Source of the DNA: an uncultured Bacteroidales bacterium
GTDB lineage: Bacteria; Bacteroidota; Bacteroidia; Bacteroidales; F082
NCBI GenBank assembly: GCA_947166105.1
Contig: CAMVCZ010000017.1
Location: 1-59,954, forward strand
Length of the DNA stretch: 59,954 bases
Direction of reading: 5' to 3'
Part shown: positions 8,250 through 15,469 of the stretch, in pieces
Position numbering within the stretch: the stretch's first letter is position 1
Layout of the letters: each line of letters starts with the position of its first letter
The notes under the pieces: model-generated
Told to the model about the DNA's origin: nothing
The model's input: only the letters and a program-made list of their open reading frames with translations
The model's database searches: none
Translations under genes and position numbers: made by a program

Positions 8250-8969
8250 TTACAGGAACTTGTAACCAATGGTCACCATAAACATATTGGTGTGGACATT
8301 GGAAATGTTGTTGGTGTCGATGTATTGGCCCCACTCCGTGTTGTTGATAAGGCTGGCACCGAACAACTTGGTGATGCCGAAGTTGTAGTTGATGTCGAGC
8401 GTGATTCTGTCGAGCACATCCACGCCGAGGCCGCCTTGCATACCGAAAGCAATTTTCTTGGTGTCGAATGTCTCGTTAGCGATTTCAGTAGGCTCGATGT
8501 TGCCAACGGAACGGCTCACCAAAGTCTTTTGAGGCAAGGTGAAATTGAGCGTTGGGCCTACTTGGGCGCGAATGGCAATGAGGTCGTCGATGATTTCGTA
8601 CTTGTAGCCCAAGAAAATCGGCACTTGGATGTTCATGGCGTTCAGGGTGAAATCAACACCGGCACCGTCGGGAATGGTGATGTCGCCGATAATGACATCT
8701 TGGTGTACATTGGTATTCAGTTCAAAAACATTCGATGACTTGAACCAGAGTGCCTCTGGCTGCACATAGAAGCCGCCAATTTCGATGCGACCGAACAGGC
8801 CAAGAGTGAAATGGTTGGCAAATCCAGCCTTGATGTCTTCTTTTTGGTAGGAGAGTTTCGCGGTTTGATAACCAACTTTAGGGCCAATGCCAAAGTCGAG
8901 GCCGCCACCGGCAAAAGCAGTACTGCCCATCATCAGCAGGGCTGCAATCAGTAAAAATGTCTTTTTCAT
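8250..8969 (-). CDS. Outer-membrane beta-barrel protein (PorT-like)
   Basis: A 239-residue exported protein: signal peptide MKKTFLLIAALLMMGSTAFA, then GGGLDFGIGPKVGYQTAKLSY and repeated amphipathic strands such as FTLGLFGRIEIGGFYVQPEAL, ending in a C-terminal barrel strand (MVTIGYKFL). This is the small-barrel type grouped as outer-membrane beta-barrel/PorT-like in Bacteroidetes; function unknown. An in-frame TTG at 8975 is possible but ATG 8969 gives the clean signal peptide. It is divergently arranged with a second small barrel gene at 9087. Confidence 0.82.
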   Translation of the reverse strand: MKKTFLLIAALLMMGSTAFAGGGLDFGIGPKVGYQTAKLSYQKEDIKAGFANHFTLGLFGRIEIGGFYVQPEALWFKSSNVFELNTNVHQDVIIGDITIPDGAGVDFTLNAMNIQVPIFLGYKYEIIDDLIAIRAQVGPTLNFTLPQKTLVSRSVGNIEPTEIANETFDTKKIAFGMQGGLGVDVLDRITLDINYNFGITKLFGASLINNTEWGQYIDTNNISNVHTNMFMVTIGYKFL

Positions 8970-9008
8970 TTTCAATGAGTTTTAGTGAATAATTTGATGA
9001 ATTTGCGG

Positions 9009-9016
9009 CAAAAGTA
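9009..9016 (-). promoter_or_regulatory. Promoter -7 box of the 8250-8969 gene
   Basis: TACTTTTG on the minus strand, 39 nt upstream of the ATG at 8969; divergent from the box at 9059-9066. Confidence 0.6.
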
Positions 9017-9032
9017 AGAATCATTTTTCAAT

Positions 9033-9066
9033 TTTGGGGAAATGTCGGCAAAAATAATTACTTTTG
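9033..9066 (+). promoter_or_regulatory. Promoter of the 9087-9779 gene
   Basis: TTTG at 9033-9036 and TACTTTTG at 9059-9066 with 22 nt between; 20 nt upstream of the ATG at 9087. Confidence 0.6.
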
Positions 9067-9086
9067 TAGCTCAAAAATATGTTATT

Positions 9087-9779
9087 ATGAGAAGGATATT
9101 ATTGATTTTCAGTTTAGTAGTTATGTTTGCCACGATGGGCAACGCTCAGCCTAAAGATGTGAGGTTCGGACTCAAGGTTGGGCCGACTTTTGACTGGGCC
9201 AGTTCTGGCTCCACTGCCACAAAGAATGATGGCATGAGGGTAGGTTTCAGTGTCGGAGTGATCCATGACCGTTATTTCAACGACCATGTCGCGATTTCTT
9301 CTGGCGTGAACCTCAATCTGTTGCGGATGAAATATTCTTTCACCGACCGCAGGTTGGTTGAGGATTTTTTGGAGGATGCCAATGTGATGGTGTCGCGCCA
9401 GCTGAAAGCCACCAATGTCGAGATTCCGCTCAAGGCCAAGTTAAGGTTTGAGATTTTCGATTCGTTCAGTGCTTTTATGGAGGCTGGAGGTGGTATTAGT
9501 TTTAATATCAAGGACTTGGGTAAGGATAGTTACGAGTTTTATTGGGTCTCTTCCGATGGTAAAACGTATGACAATTGCTCCTATCAATACCGTTTGCTCC
9601 AACTGTCGATGGTCTTCGGCTTGGGTGCTGAATATGAAATCAATAGGAACTTGTGTACTTTTGTCCAAATCTCTTTCGATCATGCCTTTTCCAACGCTTT
9701 TGTGCGTTCGTTAGAGAAGCAGACGGGCAGTATCTTGCGCAACAACTTCATTGGAGTTGAAGCGGGCATCATGTTCTGA
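9087..9779 (+). CDS. Outer-membrane beta-barrel protein (PorT-like)
   Basis: A 230-residue exported protein with signal peptide MRRILLIFSLVVMFATMGNA and then VRFGLKVGPTFDWASSGS, the typical opening of small PorT-like barrels (FGLKxGxTFxW). It ends in GVEAGIMF with terminal Phe. An extended frame from 9042 would overlap the promoter, so ATG 9087 is taken. It is divergent from, and only distantly similar to, the barrel at 8250-8969. Function unknown; many family members are receptors or structural outer-membrane proteins. Confidence 0.8.
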   Translation: MRRILLIFSLVVMFATMGNAQPKDVRFGLKVGPTFDWASSGSTATKNDGMRVGFSVGVIHDRYFNDHVAISSGVNLNLLRMKYSFTDRRLVEDFLEDANVMVSRQLKATNVEIPLKAKLRFEIFDSFSAFMEAGGGISFNIKDLGKDSYEFYWVSSDGKTYDNCSYQYRLLQLSMVFGLGAEYEINRNLCTFVQISFDHAFSNAFVRSLEKQTGSILRNNFIGVEAGIMF

Positions 9780-9796
9780 TTTTCAACGCGATAGAA

Positions 9797-10843
9797 TCAA
9801 GCCTTCTTCAGCAAAATCACATAAACGGGGAAGTGGTCACTATATCCTCCCATCCACACTCCGCTGCCGAAGGTGCGGAAGGGATAGCCGTTGTATTTGC
9901 CGCCGTGCTGTTTCAGAAACTCCTTGTTGTGAACCTTCGCGTTCTTGAACTGATAGGTGTCGTAACCTGTAGGCACCAAGGCGGGGGTGAGGATCATTTG
10001 GTCCAAAACGCCGGGCGCGTCGCGGTAGTAATTGGTGCCGTAGCCTTTCTTATGCAGGTCGTACATGGGATTGTAGAACTCGCCGTCGCGCAGGTCTTTC
10101 ATGTCGCCCGAGGCACGCAGGTAGTTGGTCACGCTCTTGCTGTCAGGGTAGTCGTTGTAGTCGCCCATCATAATGATTTTGGCGTTTTGGTTCTCGCGCA
10201 TGATGCTGTCGGCGATGTTGCGGCACAAGGTGGCAGCGGCAATACGTCCAGGCATGGAGCGCTTCTCGCCACCGGCGCGCGAAGGCCAGTGCATGACGAT
10301 GAAGTGCATCGGCTCACCATCGAACAGGCCGGAAACAACCAATTGGTCGCGGGTGATGAACTCAGGGTCGTTGGGTACAACGGTTCGGTAAGATTTGCTG
10401 TTGGTCAGCTTAAAGTATTTCGGATTGTAAATCAATCCCACATCCACGCCACGGCGGTCGGGAGAATCATAGTGTACAATTTGGTAGTTGCGGTTCTTGA
10501 TTTCGGGCTGGGCGACCAAATCCTCAAGCACATGGCGGTTTTCCATTTCGCACAATCCTAAAACGGCCACACCGTCGGGCGTGATGTCGGTGCCGATGGT
10601 AGAGATGGCGTAGGCCATGTTATGGAGTTTGTTGAGGTACTTTTCGGTGTTCCATTGGTTGCCGCCTTGGGGCAAAAATTCCTCGTCGTTCTTGTTCGGG
10701 TCGTCGATGGTATCGAACAGGTTCTCAAGGTTATAGAAACCGACCAAACCGACCTTGTAGGCTTGTTGCTCTTGGGCGGAAACGCGGTTTATTTGAAGAC
10801 CAAAAGCCAAAATGACGAGTGCGAAAAGAATATGCTTATTCAT
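9797..10843 (-). CDS. Secreted endonuclease/exonuclease/phosphatase-family protein
   Basis: A 348-residue protein with signal peptide MNKHILFALVILAFGLQINRVSA and an EEP (DNase I-like) domain: FYNLENLFDT, metal-binding Glu in LGLCEMENRHVLEDL, the GVDVGLIYNP strand, IVMHWPSRAGGEKRS, MGDYNDYPDSKSVTN and the final YSDHFPVYVILL. All catalytic motifs are present, so it should be an active phosphodiesterase or nuclease working outside the cytoplasm. It might degrade extracellular DNA or cleave a lipid or sugar phosphate; the family does not distinguish these. Start chosen at ATG 10843 because it begins the signal peptide. It converges with the barrel gene at 9087-9779. Confidence 0.88.
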   Translation of the reverse strand: MNKHILFALVILAFGLQINRVSAQEQQAYKVGLVGFYNLENLFDTIDDPNKNDEEFLPQGGNQWNTEKYLNKLHNMAYAISTIGTDITPDGVAVLGLCEMENRHVLEDLVAQPEIKNRNYQIVHYDSPDRRGVDVGLIYNPKYFKLTNSKSYRTVVPNDPEFITRDQLVVSGLFDGEPMHFIVMHWPSRAGGEKRSMPGRIAAATLCRNIADSIMRENQNAKIIMMGDYNDYPDSKSVTNYLRASGDMKDLRDGEFYNPMYDLHKKGYGTNYYRDAPGVLDQMILTPALVPTGYDTYQFKNAKVHNKEFLKQHGGKYNGYPFRTFGSGVWMGGYSDHFPVYVILLKKA

Positions 10844-10873
10844 TGTTGAAGTTGTTTGCATGGGTTTAGGCGG

Positions 10874-10881
10874 CAAAGGTA
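10874..10881 (-). promoter_or_regulatory. Promoter -7 box of the secreted nuclease-fold gene
   Basis: TACCTTTG on the minus strand, 30 nt upstream of the ATG at 10843. Confidence 0.6.
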
Positions 10882-10944
10882 GAAAAAAATTGGGCTTTTT
10901 TCTTTCTTAGGGTGATTTTTTCGGTCAAGCAGGCTCTTTTACCA

Positions 10945-10995
10945 ATTTTATTTCTCTAAACTCTGGAAAAAAATCGAGATTTAGAGAAATAAAAT
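10945..10995 (+). repeat. 16-bp palindrome in the control region of the first ATPase gene
   Basis: ATTTTATTTCTCTAAA (10945-10960) is perfectly complementary to TTTAGAGAAATAAAAT (10980-10995) across a 19-nt spacer. A third half-site in direct orientation, AGAGAAATAAAAT, lies at 11035-11047 just after the promoter -7 box. The repeat brackets the promoter and closely resembles the palindrome around the second ATPase gene (26897-26966). Confidence 0.85.
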
Positions 10996-11025
10996 ACTTT
11001 AATTCTCTGGAAATGATATTTTTTT

Positions 11026-11033
11026 TACCTTTG
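11026..11033 (+). promoter_or_regulatory. Promoter -7 box of the first ATPase gene
   Basis: TACCTTTG, 23 nt upstream of the ATG at 11057, flanked by the half-sites at 10980-10995 and 11035-11047, an arrangement suited to autoregulation. Confidence 0.65.
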
Positions 11034-11056
11034 CAGAGAAATAAAATCGATATGGC

Positions 11057-12487
11057 ATGAAAAATATCATCGGAAGAAAAAAGGAAATCGAAGAACTGGA
11101 ACGATTGTATAACGCTGAAAATGCGGAGTTTGTAGCTGTTTATGGTCGGCGGCGTGTGGGCAAGACCTATTTGATAAAGGAAGTTTTCAAAGACAGATTT
11201 GCCTTTTGGCATACTGGATTGTCACCTTACGACCATGACAAGAAATTTCTGCTCCGTGATCAATTGCAAGCGTTTCTGTATTCGCTGCAAGACTTTGGAT
11301 ATGAAGGTCAGGCGTGTCCCAAATCTTGGCTTGAGGCTTTTCGATGGTTGGAAAAACTGCTTGCATCTAAAGACGATGGAAGTCGGCAAGTGGTTTTCAT
11401 TGACGAATTGCCTTGGATGGACACAGCGCGGTCGCGGTTCATCCCTGCCTTTGAGCATTTCTGGAACGGTTGGGCTTCAAAGCGCGACAATATTCTGCTG
11501 ATTGTTTGCGGTTCGGCCACTTCTTGGATGGAAGACAACCTTATTAATAACAAAGGCGGCCTTTACAACAGACTGACTCGCGAGATAAAACTCTGTCCTT
11601 TCACTTTGGCTGAGTGCGAGGCTTATTTCCGAAACAAGGAAATGAATGTGAGCCGATATGATGTGGCACAAACCTATATGGTCTTTGGTGGTGTTCCGCA
11701 TTACCTGAGCCTGTTTGAAAAGGGCTATAGTACGGCACAAAACATTGATCTTGTGCTGTTTGATGGAAACGCCAAACTGAGGAATGAATTTGATCGGTTG
11801 TTTGGTTCGCTATTCAAGAACGCCGATGACCACAAAAAAGTTGTTCGTCTGCTGGCGGGAAGAAGAAGCGGCTACACGCGCAAAGAAATCCTTGAACTCA
11901 CGGCCATTAAGGATGGTGGTGGGGCGAGTGAAATCCTCAAAGGCTTGAAAGAGAGTGATTTCATCACATCTTATTATCCATTCGGTGACCGGAAGGCCGA
12001 GCATTATCGACTGACTGATCATTTTTGTATGGCCTATCTTCAATTCCTTGATGGCAAAGACAAGCCAGACCCTCAGTTTTGGCAGAAGAACAATGCCTCG
12101 TCGCGCCTGAACGCATGGCGTGGCTTTGCCTTTGAGGAACTTTGTTTTGCCCATGTCGCCCAGATTAAACAAAAACTGGGGATTGCCAGCGTAAGTACGA
12201 CGGAATCTTCTTGGGTGGTAGAATCGAGAGAGAGAAAACATCAAATAGATTTGCTCATAGACAGGGCCGACAATGTGATAAACCTTTGTGAAATAAAGTT
12301 TTACGGTAAGTCGTTCTCCATTGACGCGAAATATGGAGCTGAGTTGCGGGAACGGGTGCAAACCTTGATGGACAAAGTGCCGCAGAAAAAAAGCATCCAC
12401 TTGACACTGATAGCCGCCTACGGGCTAAAGCCAAACGAAAACAGCGGACAAGTGCAGAGTGTGGTCAGTTTGGACGACTTGTTTTGA
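11057..12487 (+). CDS. AAA ATPase (ATPase_2 type) with C-terminal PD-(D/E)XK-like domain
   Basis: A 476-residue P-loop ATPase of the archaeal-ATPase family (Pfam ATPase_2 plus DUF234-type tail). Walker A is GRRRVGKT (30-37), Walker B VVFIDELPWMD (D116/E117), followed by a sensor-like CGSATSW (151-157). A winged-helix-like middle (RRSGYTRKEILELTAI, about 270-285) leads to a C-terminal nuclease-like core: E361 (FEELCF), D398 (HQIDLL), E413-x-K415 (CEIKFY). These are the residues expected of a PD-(D/E)XK fold. Such genes are widespread in gut Bacteroidetes and archaea, often in many copies, with no established role. It is monocistronic and preceded by a palindromic control region. A homologue lies at 27024-28469. 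Confidence 0.9.
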   Translation: MKNIIGRKKEIEELERLYNAENAEFVAVYGRRRVGKTYLIKEVFKDRFAFWHTGLSPYDHDKKFLLRDQLQAFLYSLQDFGYEGQACPKSWLEAFRWLEKLLASKDDGSRQVVFIDELPWMDTARSRFIPAFEHFWNGWASKRDNILLIVCGSATSWMEDNLINNKGGLYNRLTREIKLCPFTLAECEAYFRNKEMNVSRYDVAQTYMVFGGVPHYLSLFEKGYSTAQNIDLVLFDGNAKLRNEFDRLFGSLFKNADDHKKVVRLLAGRRSGYTRKEILELTAIKDGGGASEILKGLKESDFITSYYPFGDRKAEHYRLTDHFCMAYLQFLDGKDKPDPQFWQKNNASSRLNAWRGFAFEELCFAHVAQIKQKLGIASVSTTESSWVVESRERKHQIDLLIDRADNVINLCEIKFYGKSFSIDAKYGAELRERVQTLMDKVPQKKSIHLTLIAAYGLKPNENSGQVQSVVSLDDLF

Positions 12488-12573
12488 GTAGGCAAAAGCA
12501 TTTGAAATACATCAAAAACCAGTCTTTTTTCTTCCTTAGGATGATTTTTCGGCTGTAACAACCAAATTATTCC

Positions 12574-12581
12574 TAATTTTG
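12574..12581 (+). promoter_or_regulatory. Promoter -7 box of the leader RNA
   Basis: TAATTTTG about 325 nt upstream of the next start codon; the only recognisable promoter for the 12908-14679 gene pair. Confidence 0.6.
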
Positions 12582-12587
12582 CAACGC

Positions 12588-12839
12588 TGTTTCTTTGGAA
12601 AGGAGCGGCAAACATAACAGAAAGACGTTGAACTGACGTTTTATCTGCGGCATACTGAATCTCGCAAATTCTAATCGTCCGCTTGGTAAAGCAAGGCTTG
12701 ACGTCCCTTTGTTCGTATACACCTTTTTATGTATATCGAATGGCGGGGGCCTCGGCATTGCTTATCCTCGGACGATGGGCAATGCGAGAGCCTCAGTATG
12801 CGGGATGAGCAATAGTTTCAGACTCCCGCGCTTTTTTTT
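12588..12839 (+). ncRNA. Structured leader RNA ending in an intrinsic terminator
   Basis: Nested perfect complementarities: GCATACTGA (12650-12658) with TCAGTATGC (12793-12801); TCTCGCA (12660-12666) with TGCGAGA (12783-12789); ATCGTCCG (12674-12681) with CGGACGAT (12769-12776); TTCGTATACA (12712-12721) with TGTATATCGAA (12730-12740, one bulge). Alternative pairing GCATTGC (12755-12761) with GCAATGC (12779-12785) competes with the second stem. The 3' side ends in a terminator. The 5' end is inferred from the -7 box. It could be a riboswitch-like attenuator of the downstream genes or a free small RNA such as a 6S-like RNA; no known riboswitch consensus was recognised. Confidence 0.6.
12800..12839 (+). 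terminator. Intrinsic terminator in the leader
   Basis: GCGGGA (12800-12805) pairs with TCCCGC (12824-12829), followed by eight T (12832-12839). It overlaps the last two bases of the closing stem of the leader RNA, so the two may be mutually exclusive. Confidence 0.7.
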
Positions 12840-12907
12840 ATGTTTTCAAGGTAATAGACGATTATCGTGTGGCATTGGGAGCCTGCCGCAAACATAAAGG
12901 TCAAACG

Positions 12908-13285
12908 ATGAAGAAATTCAAGATGAAACCTAAAGTGCTGTTGGCGATGGCTGTTTTGTCGTTGTTGCCCGTTGGCATGTCGGCTCAAGAAGGCATGTTC
13001 CGGCGCGGTGTTGCAGATGAGGCAAACAGCGGAAATGGCAACATCAACGGCCTAATGGGTAGGAGCGAGGGCGCGGTTGGAGGCTACTTCACGGGTCAAG
13101 GATTCGGAGCCACAAGCGGCGACCTCACAGGCCAAGGTTTTGGTGTCACAAACGGCAACATTACGGGCCAAACATTTGGTGCCCCGTTGGGAAGCGGATT
13201 GTTTTTCCTGCTTACGGCGGGCATCGGCTATTCAGCGTTAAAATCAAAGAAAACAAAACAGAATCAAACCGAAAAGGAAAAATGA
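12908..13285 (+). CDS. Small exported repeat protein with PLGSG-type C-terminal signal
   Basis: A 125-residue protein with a signal peptide (about 1-30, ending VGMSAQ), a Gly/Asn-rich body with three short repeats of the form TGQ-x-FG (FTGQGFG, LTGQGFG, ITGQTFG) and a tripartite tail: APLGSG, a hydrophobic stretch LFFLLTAGIGYSAL, and a basic end KSKKTKQ. This tail architecture is that of a sorting signal, as in LPXTG or PEP-CTERM proteins, but the motif is not one I can name. Start at ATG 12908 gives the signal peptide. Its stop overlaps the next ATG by four bases, so the two proteins are translationally coupled. A counterpart pair lies at 56774-59253. Confidence 0.75.
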   Translation: MKKFKMKPKVLLAMAVLSLLPVGMSAQEGMFRRGVADEANSGNGNINGLMGRSEGAVGGYFTGQGFGATSGDLTGQGFGVTNGNITGQTFGAPLGSGLFFLLTAGIGYSALKSKKTKQNQTEKEK

Positions 13286-14679
13286 ACATGAAAAGGATTA
13301 GCATTTTCGCAATGGCATTGTTAGTCTTGGTCGCCCTGACGCAATGCAAAAAAGAGGAACAGCCCACACCTGCAAACGGCAGTGAGGCCGTGACCATCAC
13401 CCTCGACCTCAAAAGCAATGGAGGCTCAAGGGTGGATGTGAACACAATGACGGGCGAGGTCACCTACCAAAACGGCGATTTGATTTATGTGGCCAGCGGT
13501 GGACATTATATTGGCACGCTGACCTACAACGGCACCAATTTCACTGGCGGCATCACCGACCCCATCGTGGGCGAGCCGCTTCGCTTCTATTTCTTGGGCA
13601 ATGTCGCTCCAGCCGAAACCCTTGCGGCAGGCACTACAACGACCTGCTCGGTGGTCATCACTGACCAGACGGAGCATTTGCCCGTGATAGAATACGCCCC
13701 GTCCAACGAAAACTACGATTCAGGCGAAACGACCTACACGGCTATGTTGTTGAACAAATGCGCTTTGGTAAAGTTCAACGTGACCACGGCATCAGAGGCG
13801 GCCACTTGCATCACGGGAATGAAGAACAAAGTGACCGTGGATTTTGCAGAGAACACTTTGACACATAGCCAAGAAGGGAACGGCATCATTACTTTGCCCG
13901 CAGGCAGCGGCGAGAAATGGGCTATCCTTCTGCCGCAAGAAGCGGTTGAGGCTGGCGAAGACGGCACTGCCTATTCCGAAGATGGAGCGTTTACGGGTAC
14001 TCGCGGTGCTGTGCCTGCCATTAGAAATAACGGATATTTGACTATGGGAATAGACATAATGGTTTCTACATCTAATGTGGCTCATGAATATGTTGACCTC
14101 GGCCTGCCAAGCGGCTTGCTGTGGGCCACCTGCAACGTGGGTGCCGACTCGCCCGAAGACTATGGCGACTACTTTGCATGGGGCGAGACACAGCCCAAGA
14201 GCGATTACAGTTGGGGCACCTACCAGTACTGCATGGGCAGTTACTACACCCTCACCAAGTACTGCAACAATGCCAGCTACGGCTGCAATGGCTTCACCGA
14301 CAACTTAACAACTTTGCAGCCAAGCGACGATGCAGCGACAGCCCAATGGGGCAGTGGTTGGAGGATGCCAACGCAAGCGGAGTGGCAAAAGTTACTAAAT
14401 AACACTACTCAAATATGGACGACGCAGAACGGTGTGAACGGCAGACTGTTCACCGCGACGAATGGCAACAGCCTCTTCCTGCCCGCGGCAGGCTACCGCG
14501 GTTGGACGAGTCTCTACAGTGCAGGTACGAACGGCTACTACTGGTCGAGTTCGCTCTACACGGGCCATCCAGGCTACGCGTGGTATCTCAACTTCGGTTC
14601 GGGCGATTGCGGCATGAACGACAGCGGCCGCAGCCGTGGTCAATCTGTGCGTCCTGTCCGCTCCGCGTCCAAGAACTAA
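13282..14679 (+). CDS. Fimbrillin-like lipoprotein with C-terminal FISUMP domain
   Basis: A 465-residue predicted lipoprotein. The signal peptide ends LVALTQC, and Cys is followed by KKEEQ, which fits the K-(D/E)2 surface-export signal reported for Bacteroidetes lipoproteins; Gln before the Cys is unusual. Residues about 30-260 are a fimbrillin-like beta domain (YQNGDLIYVASGG, LRFYFLGN, LNKCALVKFNV). From about 270 to the end there is a FISUMP domain (VDLGLPSGLLWATCNVGA, DYFAWGETQPKSDYSW, WRMPTQAEWQKLL, LFLPAAGYRGW, GYYWSSS, GQSVRPVRS). It probably sits on the cell surface, and the ATGA overlap implies assembly or function with the upstream PLGSG protein. Ligand unknown. Confidence 0.85.
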   Translation: MNMKRISIFAMALLVLVALTQCKKEEQPTPANGSEAVTITLDLKSNGGSRVDVNTMTGEVTYQNGDLIYVASGGHYIGTLTYNGTNFTGGITDPIVGEPLRFYFLGNVAPAETLAAGTTTTCSVVITDQTEHLPVIEYAPSNENYDSGETTYTAMLLNKCALVKFNVTTASEAATCITGMKNKVTVDFAENTLTHSQEGNGIITLPAGSGEKWAILLPQEAVEAGEDGTAYSEDGAFTGTRGAVPAIRNNGYLTMGIDIMVSTSNVAHEYVDLGLPSGLLWATCNVGADSPEDYGDYFAWGETQPKSDYSWGTYQYCMGSYYTLTKYCNNASYGCNGFTDNLTTLQPSDDAATAQWGSGWRMPTQAEWQKLLNNTTQIWTTQNGVNGRLFTATNGNSLFLPAAGYRGWTSLYSAGTNGYYWSSSLYTGHPGYAWYLNFGSGDCGMNDSGRSRGQSVRPVRSASKN

Positions 14680-14779
14680 CCCTTGTTGCGCCTCATGCAG
14701 TACGGGCGAGGGCAAAAAAGTTGGCAGGCGGGGCGCGCACGGCAGTGCGTTCAAATCGAAACAATCAAAGCAAACTAAA

Positions 14780-14986
14780 TCTGATGAAATTTATGTGTTA
14801 GGTCATTCGTTAGCCGAGGTAGATTTGCCATATTTTGAAAGAATTGTGCACGATTCTCTTAATGCTAAATGGTACGCGAGTTATAAAACTGATAAGGATA
14901 AGGAAAATATTGAGAATATGCGCAAGGTATGTGGTATTGACTGTATAAAATTAATTACGCTTGATGATTTATCTATAAGTTGTTGA
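14780..14986 (+). pseudogene. C-terminal remnant of an AbiH-type abortive-infection protein
   Basis: The frame reads SDEIYVLGHSLAEVDLPYFE, then KWYASYKTDKDKENIENM, matching the C-terminal core of the AbiH family (YVLGHSLSxVDxPYF followed by a W-x-x-SYY-like strand), and ends at a TGA. Nothing of the N-terminal part precedes it, so it is a tail fragment of about 68 residues. Base composition is much more A+T-rich than the lipoprotein gene next to it, indicating a separate origin. AbiH acts in phage defence; this copy cannot be functional. Confidence 0.65.
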
Positions 14987-15042
14987 CGTGCTCGCTAAAA
15001 ACCGAGGTAGCATGTATATTTAGGGTTTCCCAATAAACAAAC

Positions 15043-15065
15043 AAGCCGAATTCTACTTCGGCTTG
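15043..15065 (-). terminator. Terminator of the tRNA-like gene
   Basis: AAGCCGAA (15043-15050) pairs with TTCGGCTT (15058-15065); on the minus strand a T-rich stretch follows, placing it as terminator for the tRNA-like gene at 15087-15160. Confidence 0.65.
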
Positions 15066-15086
15066 CAATATATCGTAGTAAATGGA

Positions 15087-15160
15087 TTTTCTATGCGGGA
15101 TTCGAACCCGCAACCAACCCTTCGTAAAAAGGCCGCTCTGTCCAATTGAGCTAATAGGTT
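15087..15160 (-). tRNA. tRNA-like gene with a broken acceptor stem
   Basis: On the minus strand a canonical D arm (GCTC, loop with GG, GAGC), an anticodon arm (GCCTT, loop TTTACGA, AGGGT), a five-base variable loop and a perfect T arm (GCGGG, TTCGAAT, CCCGC) are in the right order and spacing. The acceptor is wrong: 5' AACCTAT against 3' ATAGAAA gives only four pairs. Strict geometry puts TAC (Val-like) in the anticodon, but the loop is atypical. A promoter box and a terminator frame the gene, so it may be transcribed. Either a decayed tRNA or an unusual one. Confidence 0.5.
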
Positions 15161-15164
15161 GCTG

Positions 15165-15172
15165 CAAAAATA
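15165..15172 (-). promoter_or_regulatory. Promoter -7 box of the tRNA-like gene
   Basis: TATTTTTG on the minus strand, ending four bases before the inferred 5' end of the tRNA-like sequence, as is typical of tRNA promoters in this phylum. Confidence 0.5.
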
Positions 15173-15221
15173 GATAAAATTCCATAATCTCATATAATTT
15201 GGTTGCTTTTTTTCTCCCGTT

Positions 15222-15269
15222 CTCCCGAATTTGCAATTCGGGAGGCGAGAATATCAGCATTTGCAATGC
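15222..15269. repeat. Double TTGCAA hairpin repeat, copy 1
   Basis: CTCCCGAATT-TGC-AATTCGGGAG (perfect 10-base arms) at 15222-15244, a 12-nt spacer, then GCATT-TGC-AATGC at 15257-15269. The same two-hairpin architecture and spacer length recur at 24148-24194; a relative is at 16701-16778. Confidence 0.85.
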
Positions 15270-15469
15270 GGAAAAACAACGACATGCGGATGCTATGGTA
15301 CGACAGCCCTACAGAGTAGGGTGTAGGGCTGTCACACCATGGCAGCCGCAGGATTAATGGCAAATTCGTTCCGACGAGGAAAAAAATAGATAAAACGACT
15401 TGACATTTAAGATAATTTTTCATATTTTTGCGGCGTTTTTTAAATTATGCAACATGATAGTTCTATTAT

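Noticed and set aside
7024..8265. 413-codon plus-strand frame opposite pepP
   Set aside because: Antisense shadow; no signal or domain, and it runs across the intergenic region.
12709..12897. 62-codon frame in the leader upstream of the first PLGSG gene
   Set aside because: It runs through the folded RNA and its terminator and has no protein-like character.
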